A stretch of DNA of 64,000 nt from Reticulascus tulasneorum (Eukaryota > Ascomycota > Sordariomycetes > Glomerellales > Reticulascaceae). Below the pieces are notes generated by a model. The model was not told where the DNA came from. It was given only the letters and a program-made list of their open reading frames with translations, and did not search any database. The stretch's first letter is position 1. Each line of letters begins with the position of its first letter. Where the stretch lies: the NCBI GenBank assembly GCA_001557505.1, contig LSAX01000002.1, positions 2,604,001-2,668,000 of the forward strand, written 5' to 3'. Position numbers and translations under genes: made by a program. This document shows, piece after piece, positions 54,323-64,000 of the stretch.

Positions 54323-56156
54323 ACAGACATAGACACATAGCTACAGGACAGAGCTTGAGAGCTTCGTGCATTGCAGTTCGATGTTCGCAGGGGAATGTTC
54401 CTAGAATGGCCCCTGATTGGCTGGACGGTCGAGGTATGACGACAATGATTGAACCTCTCCACCACCCGCAGCCCGTTCCAAGCCTTTTTCTTTCCATCCT
54501 TCCCCATCTCTCTCCACTTTGTCCCATCCGATCCTTGTCTCTCGAAACCACCCACCACACACCCTCTGAGCTCTTAGCTCCACCTGGGTTAATGCAACCC
54601 ATTAACACGAACCACCACCATGCTCGTTAGGCGAATCGAGATCCCGCCAGCACCACACCTAACTGACTGAATGGTCGCCGTCCTAGCCTCCCATGAGCTG
54701 GGCCAGCCTGCCAGTCTAGGCCTTGCTTGCCCCTTGCTTCGAGGGTGCGGGGGCGGTACGTACGGACGTACAGCCACAGCCCTCCCCAATTCATCCAGAA
54801 GCCGCCTCTCTGCTTGAGGTGTGCCCGAGACCGCGTCTTGACGCCACCTACAGAAACACGGCAGCTACTGTACGTCTGTGAGAAAGGGCCGCGCTGCAAC
54901 CACTCAGCTATCTTCCCGGAGCTCTCTGTCTTCCATGGCAAAGTTTCAAGGTTGGGCTAAACGCATGCTGACCATTCGTCAGGACGATGAAACAACTGCA
55001 TCCTTTCCTTCCATCATGATTATATATCCGGCCACCGAGGACGGGATGGAAGCTCGTCACCAGCCACTGGCTTGCCCCTCCAAAAGATTCTTGGCGCATC
55101 AACTTGCTCCTGCACCATCCTGCATCCCCAACCGTAATGATCAGAGCCTGCCTGCGGGGAGGGGGCTTGTTCGATTCGCCCATCAAGGTCCGAAGTCCCC
55201 ATGTCCGCCCGAATAGCCCATTCCTCAAGTCCTCAGTACCTTGATCGTCAAGTGGCCAACTACCTCGCACCTTTTTCTCCGGAGCGCCCAACTGCAGCCA
55301 GCAGCTCGACGCCAATTGCGGGGCAATTTGCCGGTCACCTGGCCTCCAGAAGTTCGTTCAAGTCCTCGTCCCACCAATGACACCATCCACCCCTACAAGC
55401 ACCGCTTGCGTGTCACCTCTTACCTCGAAGCAACTCATCGACTTCGACCTGGATGTTACAGGACCTGTTGACACTTTTGCTGTGCTAGAGGCTTGGTAAG
55501 ACTGCCTAGCCATACCCTGAGTAAAATCTCCAATTGGGATATCCTCTAGTCATTTCCAGTCCCGCTACCAAACAACGGTGGCTCCTACAACAGTTGCGAG
55601 AAATATCTGGGTCGAGGTCGTATCAATGCTTTTGTGTCCACCCCCTTGACTCGCTCGCCTTTTCACAATCTCACGTCCATGCGGCTAACAAGTGTTGAAA
55701 AATCTTTCGTACTTATCATCATCGAGATCGCTGAAGAAAAATTACTACTGACGCCATCGTACGCGTGGCGCACACACATGTGGCATCGGCTGATCAAGTA
55801 GGCCCTCACGACCATTCGCCAACCATTCTGAGCATGGTTGCCCCAGGCCAGCGAGTTCTCCGATGACTTCTGGTATCTTAGTGTATTATCGTCCCTAATG
55901 TCAATGCTAATGCTGATGCTGATGCTCTCTTTCTTTTTTGTCTACGCCCAATGCATACTGCTGATAATAACAAACTCCGAAAGTCAACAAGTTGATGCTT
56001 TTGTACCGACGAGTGAGCTGTTGTGGTCATTCCCTGTCCATTCAGCCTTGCCATTCGATCTCTCGGCCTCAAGCCCATCTGCCAAGGCGCGGTCGTGATA
56101 TCTCGTACTAAAGAGTCAGCGGAAAGAATTGACGAAACCAATAACTCCACCTACGG

Positions 56157-56789
56157 TTAAAACATAGCCTTTACAGCTCGGTCACCGGCGTCCGCCCACT
56201 CCGCCAGCTCCTTGGACTTGGACTTGTCTCTGATAGCGAAGGAAGGTTCCCGCAAAGATTGATTCACCGCATCAAAGAGCCACCCTTCGCGCCCCTCGGT
56301 CGCTCTTTTTGATTGTCGATGCTGCCCGGACGTCCTCTCTATGTAAGGCATATCCCGACCGTGATGACTAGATTCCGGAGCCAAGTAGGTTCCTTCTCGA
56401 ATTTCTCGTGGGTTTCGTCCTTTAAGCGGTGGTAATGAATTACTTGGTTCATTTGATACTGCGTCTGGTGCTGGCGAAGCCTTGCGCAATCCCTGTCCGA
56501 AGCCTGTTGGGAAATCAGCAGCGCCTTTGGGAGAGTATTGGCACTCGTCTAAGCCTCGAGACGGCCAATCTGGCTTTCTTGGACGAATGGAGGGGTTGTT
56601 GTTCTTTGATTGTCTTGGATGCGCCATTTGTTCCGATTCAACTGCTCGTTCTGAGGTGCAAGGCGTCTGAACGAACTTCAAGTGCGTCTTATACCTATCT
56701 GTGGCCTCCGGCAGACTAGAATTTCCAATCGGGTTTGAAATTGTCAAACCGGGCCCAACTGATCCTCCAGCTCGGCCCATGTTTGTCAT
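56157..56789 (-). CDS. Hypothetical hydrophilic protein, weakly supported
   Basis: A single open frame of 210 codons from the ATG at 56789. The frame is open a little further upstream, but only to a TTG. A later start at 56627 (MAHPRQSK, 156 aa) is also possible. No known family is recognised. The protein is polar and probably disordered, rich in S, P, R and G, with a more structured-looking C-terminus: GWLFDAVNQSLREPSFA then a charged helix-like segment SKELAEWADAGDRAVKAMF at the very end. A frame this long is only moderately unlikely by chance in 64 kb, so the call rests on length and the plausible C-terminal helix. It is divergent from the Clr5-domain gene, with 469 nt between starts. Introns upstream could add exons not detected. 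Confidence 0.45.
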   Translation of the reverse strand: MTNMGRAGGSVGPGLTISNPIGNSSLPEATDRYKTHLKFVQTPCTSERAVESEQMAHPRQSKNNNPSIRPRKPDWPSRGLDECQYSPKGAADFPTGFGQGLRKASPAPDAVSNEPSNSLPPLKGRNPREIREGTYLAPESSHHGRDMPYIERTSGQHRQSKRATEGREGWLFDAVNQSLREPSFAIRDKSKSKELAEWADAGDRAVKAMF

Positions 56790-57258
56790 GTGGCACGGAT
56801 CAGAGGTCAATCGGTTTCATTCTGAGCCAAAGGGCCTCTTGATGGAAATTCCAATCTGCATCTCATGTGACAGACTAGACGTTCTCTCCGAGAGCGGCAG
56901 TGCTGCATGGCACACATCTACCCAGCCAATTGGGCAAAGGTTGGGCCTTTGCACCATTGCGCATGCCGAACAATATGGAAATTACAATTACTGCATCGGT
57001 TCGCCTACCACAAGCCGTGGGAGGAGCCTCGCAAGGCAATCGTGGCTTATGACAGGCAGCCAGCCAGGTTGGACTGCCTTGACAACACATTACTGCGGCT
57101 CATCTGGTCCACTACTCACGCGAAGACTTTCATAAATCCTAATAATCTTGACCGCGTCACAGCTCGAGCTCGAAATGGACAATCTCAACCACCCTCGACG
57201 GAGTTGGCTCGTAAATGTTTTGAGGCTGCTGGAGCTACGCAATCCCCTCTAGCCAACA

Positions 57259-59209
57259 ATGTCATCGTCCGTTCCACAAGCGAATCAAGTGAGTTGGGTC
57301 AGAGCCGATGGACTGAGCAATCCAAGAGCACAGCGGATTGCCAAGGAAACATGGGAAGGACACGAGACACTTATTCGCCAACTTTATGAGCATATGACAC
57401 TGGATAATCTGATGGATTTCATGAGCACCCATCATGGATTCGCGCCGAGGTGAGTGTAGTTCTGCCGCGAGGCTGCAGCCCTCCGAGGAATTTCATTGAC
57501 CCCAGCATAGCAAGCGTCAGTACGTCTACAAACTTGAAAGCTGGAACGTGAGGAAGTACAACCCTGATCGGAAAAGACCGCGACTTTCCCAAGATGACAA
57601 TGACGGTGTTCCTCAGAGGTCGCCGAAGAGGCAAAGGGACGATGGCGTACGCTTGGAGGATGCTGGCGGCGAACCTCCCGTGTTCGAGTTGACTTTAGAC
57701 CAGCACGGAAGGCATGGGCCAACCGATTATTTGAGTCCTATCTCAGGGAGCTTCAACTTTTCCGGCAACAATAACACAGAAGACCCCGAGTCCCCACAGC
57801 GACACTGCCTGCCAATCCCGGTGTCGTGGGGTTCATCGGAGCAAAAGAAGAAGCGTGCTGCCGACTTCCTGTTCGCTCTTTCAGATGATGGCCCGGCTTT
57901 CCGGCTCTACACTGATCTCTACCGGCTGTTGAGAGGTGCGCCTGACCTTGCGAGCCTCACTAGCCGCTTGTCTATCATTGCTTGTGCTCGATCCGCCGAA
58001 AACGAGAAGCACGCAACCACTGCCCGAAATCTGTTGAGCCAACACCTCGGAAACTTGTTAGGCAGTCCGACATCCTTCATCTTTCGCATGCTGGAAGCGT
58101 ATACGTACCACCGAAGTGAGCAACAGCATTCGAAGGACCTTGCCTTTGATCTTATGTACGACACGATGGCCTCCGTCTTGGACGAAAGGAACGGTCTGCT
58201 TCAGCTCCCGACATACCATAGCTCTATTGACATGATTACCTACCTCTTTCTCGACTACGGTCTCGACAAGTATATAGCGAAGCACACGCCGGTGCATGGC
58301 CACACCGGCGGTCGAAATGGTCAAATATCCATCAAAGAACAAATTCTACAACAATACGTTAACAAGCAACCGCTGGTCGCCGGCCCGAAGAAGGGATTCG
58401 ATGCGACCAACATTAGCCTGCGCAATTGCTTGGAATGGTGCCGAGAGCAGCTACTTAGGACCCCAGGGATCCCCCCCGCCATCCTCAGTCTCCCGCACGA
58501 TGAGAGGCATATCCGCTGGAGAGAGGACATCGGTCTATTGTGCTGCTTATGGAGCTGCTGGCAAGGGAGCTACACGGGCGATAACCCGTCGTGGACCAGA
58601 ACAGCAGAAACGGAGTTGGCCCTCTCGCCCGAGGAGCTTCTGTCCACCGTCTCATCGCTGATCATGGACTATGGCGCAGGCCGCGGGGTTTCTGCGAATC
58701 GCAGATTCACGCCCCGCGCCGACGTGCAAGTCAACCTCGACCTCGCCAGCGGCGGGACCTTGATTGAGCGTGCCTACCACGGCGCCCAGCTTCTCTCCTC
58801 GTTGGGCGAAGAGGCGCTCTGGGAAGAGTTTCTACGCAAATTCCTCTGGCTAAACGGCCTAATCAAAATCTCCGATGAACAAAGAAGGTTCAAAAGTGCC
58901 GCCATGGTCCAGGTGCGGGAATTCGTCGAGTCGACGCTCCACATCGTCATTCCCACAGCTGACGCGGTTGATGATGACGGCCCGTTCCAGCTTGACACGC
59001 TCCGGCTTCCGGACACATCTACAGATTTCCCCATGACCCCGGCGCTGGATTTCCAAGACCTGCAGCATCTCGGCCATGCTCTGCACGGCGGTGAAGAGAA
59101 CTATTCTCCTCTCGACGGGACCGGCCTGCATGGCGCGCTGAACATGGGGCAGTCGTTCAACGGGGTGACGGGCATCCCCAACCAGATGGAGACGGTAGAC
59201 CTGTCATGA
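57259..59209 (+). CDS. Clr5-domain protein
   Basis: Exons are 57259-57449 and 57511-59209 (intron 61 nt), giving 629 aa. The Clr5 domain (about residues 28-82) is completed only after splicing: RIAKETWEGHETLIRQLY, MTLDNLMDFMSTHHGFAPS, then KRQYVYKLESWNVRKYN. The domain is named after fission yeast Clr5, a silencing factor, and is expanded in filamentous fungi, where it usually sits at the N-terminus of otherwise variable proteins. It is presumed to bind DNA or chromatin. A basic stretch follows (DRKRPRLSQ, RSPKRQRDDG) that looks like a nuclear localisation signal. The remaining 500 residues are mostly helical in character, without ankyrin or TPR repeats that I can recognise, ending in an acidic/hydrophobic tail. 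Targets are unknown. Confidence 0.88.
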
Positions 59210-59806
59210 TTATGAAACCACTCACGGGCAGCCATCCTTCGTTCTTGCACATTTTTCTTGTTTTCTTTGTTACTCGCTAGATATCACGGTTACAAAGGTC
59301 ATGAGATTCGCCTTGGAAAAAAAAGGGACGGAAGGATAGGTCGGGACTCGATATACCCCCCTTGGCACGGTCGTTATACAGAAACATTAGATTTCAGAGT
59401 TAAATTTACATGCTCGAGTAATGCTGCAATTTAACAAGCTTCTAGACATAAGCAAATGTACAGGTAATGGGGTGAACAAGAACGTGAGAGAGAAAAATAA
59501 AAGTAGGCAATCTGAGCTTTAGGGTATCAGTGTGAGAAGATCGGAGCGACGAAAACACCCATCCACCGGCCGTCCCCCGCCTGTTGTGAAGTAGTTACCC
59601 CCCTTCCCCTTTGCCGACCAAATCCGTGATGCGCCGTTAGACTTTGATGCCCTGAAAAACAGTCTAGATGTTGGAAGAGCAACAAGAAATGAACGCGGAC
59701 GAAAAATTTGTACAAATGAAAAAGGTCCGTCCTGTGCGGGCCAAGTTGGTTCTGTTCAGGGTTCAAATGACCCCCAATCTCCTCCGCTTCTCCCAATATT
59801 GTTTAC
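59210..59806. other. Convergent 3' intergenic region
   Basis: 597 nt between the stops of the Clr5-domain gene and the dynein heavy chain gene. The left half is A/T-rich 3' UTR-like sequence. A minus-strand frame at 59527-59796 has no family features. Confidence 0.5.
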
Positions 59807-62800
59807 TCAGGCCTCCGACATGAGCTGCTCGCCCTCGTCCAACAACTCCGTAACCTTCTTCAAGTTGCCGATTAGGCTCCGTCCCAATCCGACCAATAGC
59901 AACTTCTCCGCATTGGCTGGCAGGCCAAGGTAAGTCGGTGGCTCGCGCTCTGGGAGCTTGTGAATCCAAGCCATAAAGTCTTGAATCGAGGTACCCGATG
60001 GCACCACCAGACTGCCCTCTTGGCCGCCGTCGGGGCCTTCGACGAGTTTGTGGCCAATGTCGTAGGCCGACGGCGTGAGGAAAGAATTCACCAGCTGCGT
60101 AAGCATCTTGAAGTCGCCTTCATCGTCGATCTTGCCGCCGTATGTCTCGGTCACGAGGTAGCGGATCATGTCCCAAGGGATACTCTGCGGTGCGATATTT
60201 GTGCGGTTGCCGGAGACGTTCTCGACCCACGTGTCAATGATGAATGCAGAGCATTCGTACTATAATTTGGGTTAGCAACATGATGACGATAATTTGGAGA
60301 TCCACTAATACTCACGTCGCTATCATTGAACTCCCAGAAGCCCTTCCAACCCAAGTTAGGCGCATATCGCAACCGCTCTTGGACAACAGCGTGAAGGAAG
60401 GCAAGGAGGAGGTACATCCTTGTACGCTCCACAGGGCTCTTTGAGGATCTGGTCGACAGTGATGACATCGAATCCTTCATGTTGGCTCTGACGCCGGCCG
60501 GCTGCTCGTACATCAAAACTCGGGATGCTCTGAGAAGATTGACAGGAATCTTTGGGCTGGGTTCCATCGAGAGGAAAATCCGGAACTCAGGGTGCGGATT
60601 GAGCGACTCCATTCGTTTCTCGAGACTCTGAAGCCAAGTAGGAGCGAGATGCACGTTCTTGACCAAAACCCAGGAGCCAGTTTGTGCCGCGTTACTAATA
60701 GCCTTATCGGCGCTTGCAAGTCCCTCGTTAGATCCCATGGCGATGTTTGTGCACTTAACACGCATTCTCTCCACGAGATTGTCGACCTTGTAGCTGGCGT
60801 CGAAGCCGGGGCTAGAAACAAGAGCAACCGGGCGAGTAGCAGACACTTGGGTAACAGTTTCTTTGAGGTCTTCGACAATGTCGAAAATGTCTGCGCCGAA
60901 GACGAGTGTCACGAATCGCTCCGCCGCAGGAACGAATCGATCAAGACGGAAGAGCTTGACCAGTAGTAGTGACTGTAGAGCTTTGTCGCTGGGTTCGGTA
61001 TTGGCATCCCATATTTGGGGCACGAAGTTCTCCGCAAGCTCTTCATTCAGGAACTTGTCCCAATCGCCTGAAGAAACTCTGTTAAGTTTGTCCTTGAGAA
61101 TGTTGAAGCGCGCGGCCCGGACGAATGTCTCATCTCTCGCGTCTCTAACCGTAGAAAGGTCCTTGCCTTCCACTCTATTATCGAGAATGATGTCGATTAG
61201 GCTTTTATCCATCTTGTAAGGAGATGCTTGTGCTAGCAGCATGGCTAGAGTAACACGGTCCTTTTGAAGAAGACCAAGCGCTGTTCGCTTGAAGGTCGTC
61301 ACAAATAAGTCTTTGACGATAACATCCCGACGAACGTTGTGATTGGACTCGTTTGCGAGATTCTTGTTGCCGTGGAGGACTGAATGGAAGATGTCGAGGA
61401 AGTATTGCAGGGAGAACTGGTAGAAGTGATTGAGGTAGTGCAGTTGCTCGAGAACAGCAAATACGGTACTGCACGATCGAGCAATAATGCTATACTGCTG
61501 TGTTATCTCCTCGACCTCTGCCATCACGCCTTCCGTGTTGCTCATCTTGGCCGAAATCTCGGCAGCTTCTGTCTTGAGCGTCTCTAGGGTTTCAATGACA
61601 CGATCGTCATCCAAGATATTTCCACGGGACTCGTTGAGAGCTTGGAGTAATCGTTTCTCAAGTTGTCGCAGATGGATCTTGAATTCGCCTTGAAGCTTAA
61701 TAAGATTGGATCTTCTCTCATCAACATCTGGCCGCTCTGATTTCAATACCTCGTTCAACGACTGGGTCTGAAGACTGCTCTGAGTCACGGTGAAATTGAC
61801 GAAGGTCGTGCGACTGCAAATATCCGGCGCGAACGTGGCCGACGGATCGCGGGTTGACAGATAAATCTTGAAAGCAGGAGAGAAGTCGATTTGCTGCTTT
61901 CCGAGCTGGATCAAAACACGACCACCAGTCTTCTGGTACTCCTTGTTCAAGACATGATTGAGAATTGGGTCAAGGTGCTCGGCATCTTGGATGAGAATGG
62001 GATTGCCGAATCTCAATGAGCTTTCTAGTTGTTTCGTGAACGAATCATCCAAGAAGCTCGTGACTGTCAACCGACGATCCTTGCACTCTTTCTGCAGGAA
62101 CTCGGTGACTCTGCCCGACGGATCGATAATGAGTGGGTACCGGTTGAAGCGCTTCAGAACGATTGCATTCTCTGTGCACAAGTCGTCCACAGGCAAAGTA
62201 TTCTCTTGCCAGCTGAGTCGCTCATCAGCTGTAGACAGATATTCGGTAACTGGATTCAACGGTTTGAATTGAACCCCAGACAGCTGAAGCTGGTGAAGCC
62301 AGTCATCCATCATTGATTTTCGGAAAGTCTGATCAAAAAGACCACTGTAAGCGAGGAAAGCGGCGGCAACTAGAACGTCGCCGACAAGGGTGCTGATTTG
62401 AGTCTCGAAAGATTTGCTCCCTGCCTCCCATCGGGTTCTCTCGGATGATAGACTGTCGAGTAGCTTGACGCTTCTGTCTACCTTGAACTGGACTCGTGAC
62501 ATTTCGGACTTGATAGCCTGCGTTTCGCTGATGAGTGCCGCGTACTCAGTCTTGTAGGTGGCAATACTGTTCTCGAGGTTGTTGATAGTGTTCTCAACAG
62601 CCTTAGCCTCGGCCTTGGTTTGCAGAGCCTGTTCTTCAAGTTGATCGACTTCATCCCTGAGCGGACCAACTCGATCCAAGATCTCGGAATAGTTGACTTG
62701 AGCTTCAGCCCATTGGACCAAGGGGCCACAGGCTTTACTGGCTCGGTTGACCTTCTCGAACGTGAACTCAGGGTTCGACAAGAACTCGTTTCGCATCTTC

Positions 62801-64000
62801 AACCGAAGGGGCCTGGTCATCTGCTTCTCGTTGTTGAAGTTGACAATGCTGGTAATGAAATCATCTTTGCGGACAATGCCCTGGATCATCTTCCAGTCGT
62901 TGACTTTGTGGCCGAGAAGTGTGCAGACGGACTCGAGGGCAAGCCTGACACCCTGAGGGGGGTTACCCATGGAACGAACTTCCGTAAGATGTTGCCTCTT
63001 GATGTTGCTGACGCTGGCCCTCGCTTCTTCCACCGCTGGTTCCGCTTTGGCAAGATCCTCCAAGACAATCTTCTTCCTCGACGCTACCTCGGCTTCCTGC
63101 TTCTCCAAGGCTGACTGAATCTCTAGCGAAGTGTTCTTTCTCTGTTCCGCCTCTCTTTGATCCGCCACCATTCTTTGCAACTTTTCATTTGCCTCTGCAT
63201 CCTTTTGCTCGAGCTGGGACTTCTTCTCCGCCAGGCTGACACGCAGGTCGCGCACTTTGTCAACCGTGTCTCTAAGCTTCTCAAGACCAACGTTTAGATG
63301 GCGTTGTTGCTCCTCCAAATCCTCGCGCTTCTCGTTGTAAAGCTTGACATACTGGGCGACGAAGTCCAGGAAATGCCTTGGCGTAAGGAAAGTGACCTTG
63401 CCCTGCTGTTTGAGCAACTTGGCATTGAAACGCTGAAGTGAGTAGTGAATGTATACCATTGAGTTAACGATGGTCTCACGATGCGATGGAGGCAGGTTAA
63501 GCCCCCGATATGCAACTGGGATGGTATCCGGTGCCTGGAAGTTGGTCCGGTCCAGATCGATAGAGTAAGTAAGCTCATGACCGACCTGGAATAAGGCTTG
63601 GTCGGACCAGTCACCGAACCAGTTGAGAACGCAACGATTGAAAAGAGCAGGACTGGTAGCTGCCTTGGAAGAGAGCCCGTCTTCTGGAGGATTCATAGTG
63701 AACACAACATGAAGATTCTTGACAATCTGCTGGGTGAACCACTTGTACAGTTCTTCGGGGGAGTCCAAATGCAGGTTTTGTCGCTGTGCGCCTTCTTTGC
63801 AAGCTGTCATGAGCGCCGCAAACTCATCGCCCTCGAATAGACCAGGGACCTCTGCGTTAGCGAGCAAGGTGTTCATTCTTTCCAAGAATCCAGAATCAAG
63901 GACGTTGGATTCGTCCATGATGAAGCAGATCTTTTCGCCCTTGCAGCCACAACGTCGCAGCACGTCTCGGAGATCCTCGTCAAAGTCCTCTGCAGAGTAC
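59807..64000 (-). CDS. Cytoplasmic dynein heavy chain, C-terminal part (runs off right edge)
   Basis: Exons are beyond 64000 to 60316 and 60259-59807 (intron 56 nt). About 1378 aa of the C-terminal motor are present. The upstream frame is open to the window edge ([16 protein letters not shown]). The visible order matches dynein: end of AAA4 ([35 protein letters not shown]), then the stalk coiled coil ([20 protein letters not shown] onward). Next come the microtubule-binding tip ([32 protein letters not shown]), the return coil, AAA5 ([20 protein letters not shown]) and AAA6. The intron joins FNDSD to [13 protein letters not shown]. The C-terminal domain is short, ending [15 protein letters not shown] and an acidic tail, as in fungal dyneins that lack the animal C-terminal extension. 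Homologues are Aspergillus nudA and Neurospora ro-1. The motor drives minus-end transport of nuclei and vesicles. Confidence 0.96.

Larger units (their letters stand above)
53018..56156. other. 3.1-kb intergenic region without a recognised gene
   Basis: No frame has recognisable protein features. It contains several short tandem repeats (listed separately), an 8-G run near 53700 and TACGTA/TAGGTA-type words near 53400-53440 and 54200-54330. A 59-codon ATG frame at 55201-55380 overlaps other open frames and is not convincing. Confidence 0.45.

Noticed and set aside
55201..55380. 59-codon ATG frame (MSARIAHSSSPQYLD...) and an adjacent 40-codon frame ending near a GTAAGA donor
   Set aside because: All three plus-strand frames are open here, no acceptor gives a convincing spliced product, and many frames of this size occur by chance.

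Overview
The window is nuclear DNA of a filamentous ascomycete (Pezizomycotina, most likely Sordariomycetes). The evidence is many short GT-AG introns (about 47-75 nt, a few 111-185 nt) with fungal branch-site motifs, pyrimidine-rich leaders, and proteins with fungal architecture: NTE1, VIP1/ASP1, HOS3, GH76, DUF1774, a Clr5-domain protein and a fungal-type dynein heavy chain tail. No tRNA, rRNA, CRISPR array, transposon ORF or prokaryotic feature was recognised. Gene models were rebuilt by hand by joining exons at splice sites that restore conserved protein sequence. Species was not determined.

Layout. 0-9.3 kb is gene-dense: the 5' part of a gephyrin-like molybdenum cofactor gene (-), POP5 (+), GPN2 (-), NTE1 (+) and a small Arg/Tyr-rich hypothetical protein (+). 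9.3-20.5 kb holds a GH76 glycosidase (-) and UTP21 (-) among long non-coding stretches. VIP1 (+) spans 20.5-25.5 kb. 25.5-35.4 kb is almost free of recognisable protein genes. Its exception is a 54-codon gene at 32644 for a tiny cysteine-rich protein with three CX2C pairs. This gene sits behind about 0.95 kb of pyrimidine-rich, ATG-free DNA and one 28-codon uORF. 35.4-53.0 kb is dense again: a MOSC/mARC-like protein (-), histidinol-phosphatase (-), an acetamidase/formamidase family protein (+), HOS3 histone deacetylase (-), an ABCC transporter (-), a mitochondrial-type phosphopantetheinyl transferase (-) and a DUF1774 membrane protein (-). 53.0-56.2 kb is non-coding as far as can be seen. It is followed by a weakly supported hypothetical gene (-), a Clr5-domain protein (+), and the 3' third of cytoplasmic dynein heavy chain (-), which runs off the right edge.

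The genes are mostly unrelated housekeeping functions, not a cluster: RNA processing (POP5, UTP21), GTPase-assisted RNA polymerase assembly (GPN2), phospholipid turnover (NTE1), inositol pyrophosphate signalling (VIP1), molybdenum enzymes (gephyrin-like, MOSC), histidine synthesis, protein deacetylation, transport and motility. Several pairs are divergent and may share promoters (gephyrin-like/POP5, GPN2/NTE1, UTP21/VIP1, histidinol-phosphatase/acetamidase). POP5 and GPN2 converge with only 7 nt between stop codons. The best candidate for something undescribed is the 54-aa CX2C protein with its long AUG-free leader, uORF and stop-codon hairpin. Other notable points are a 22-nt micro-exon in VIP1, 15- and 19-nt first coding exons in two genes, and a pair of in-frame alternative acceptors in the histidinol-phosphatase gene.
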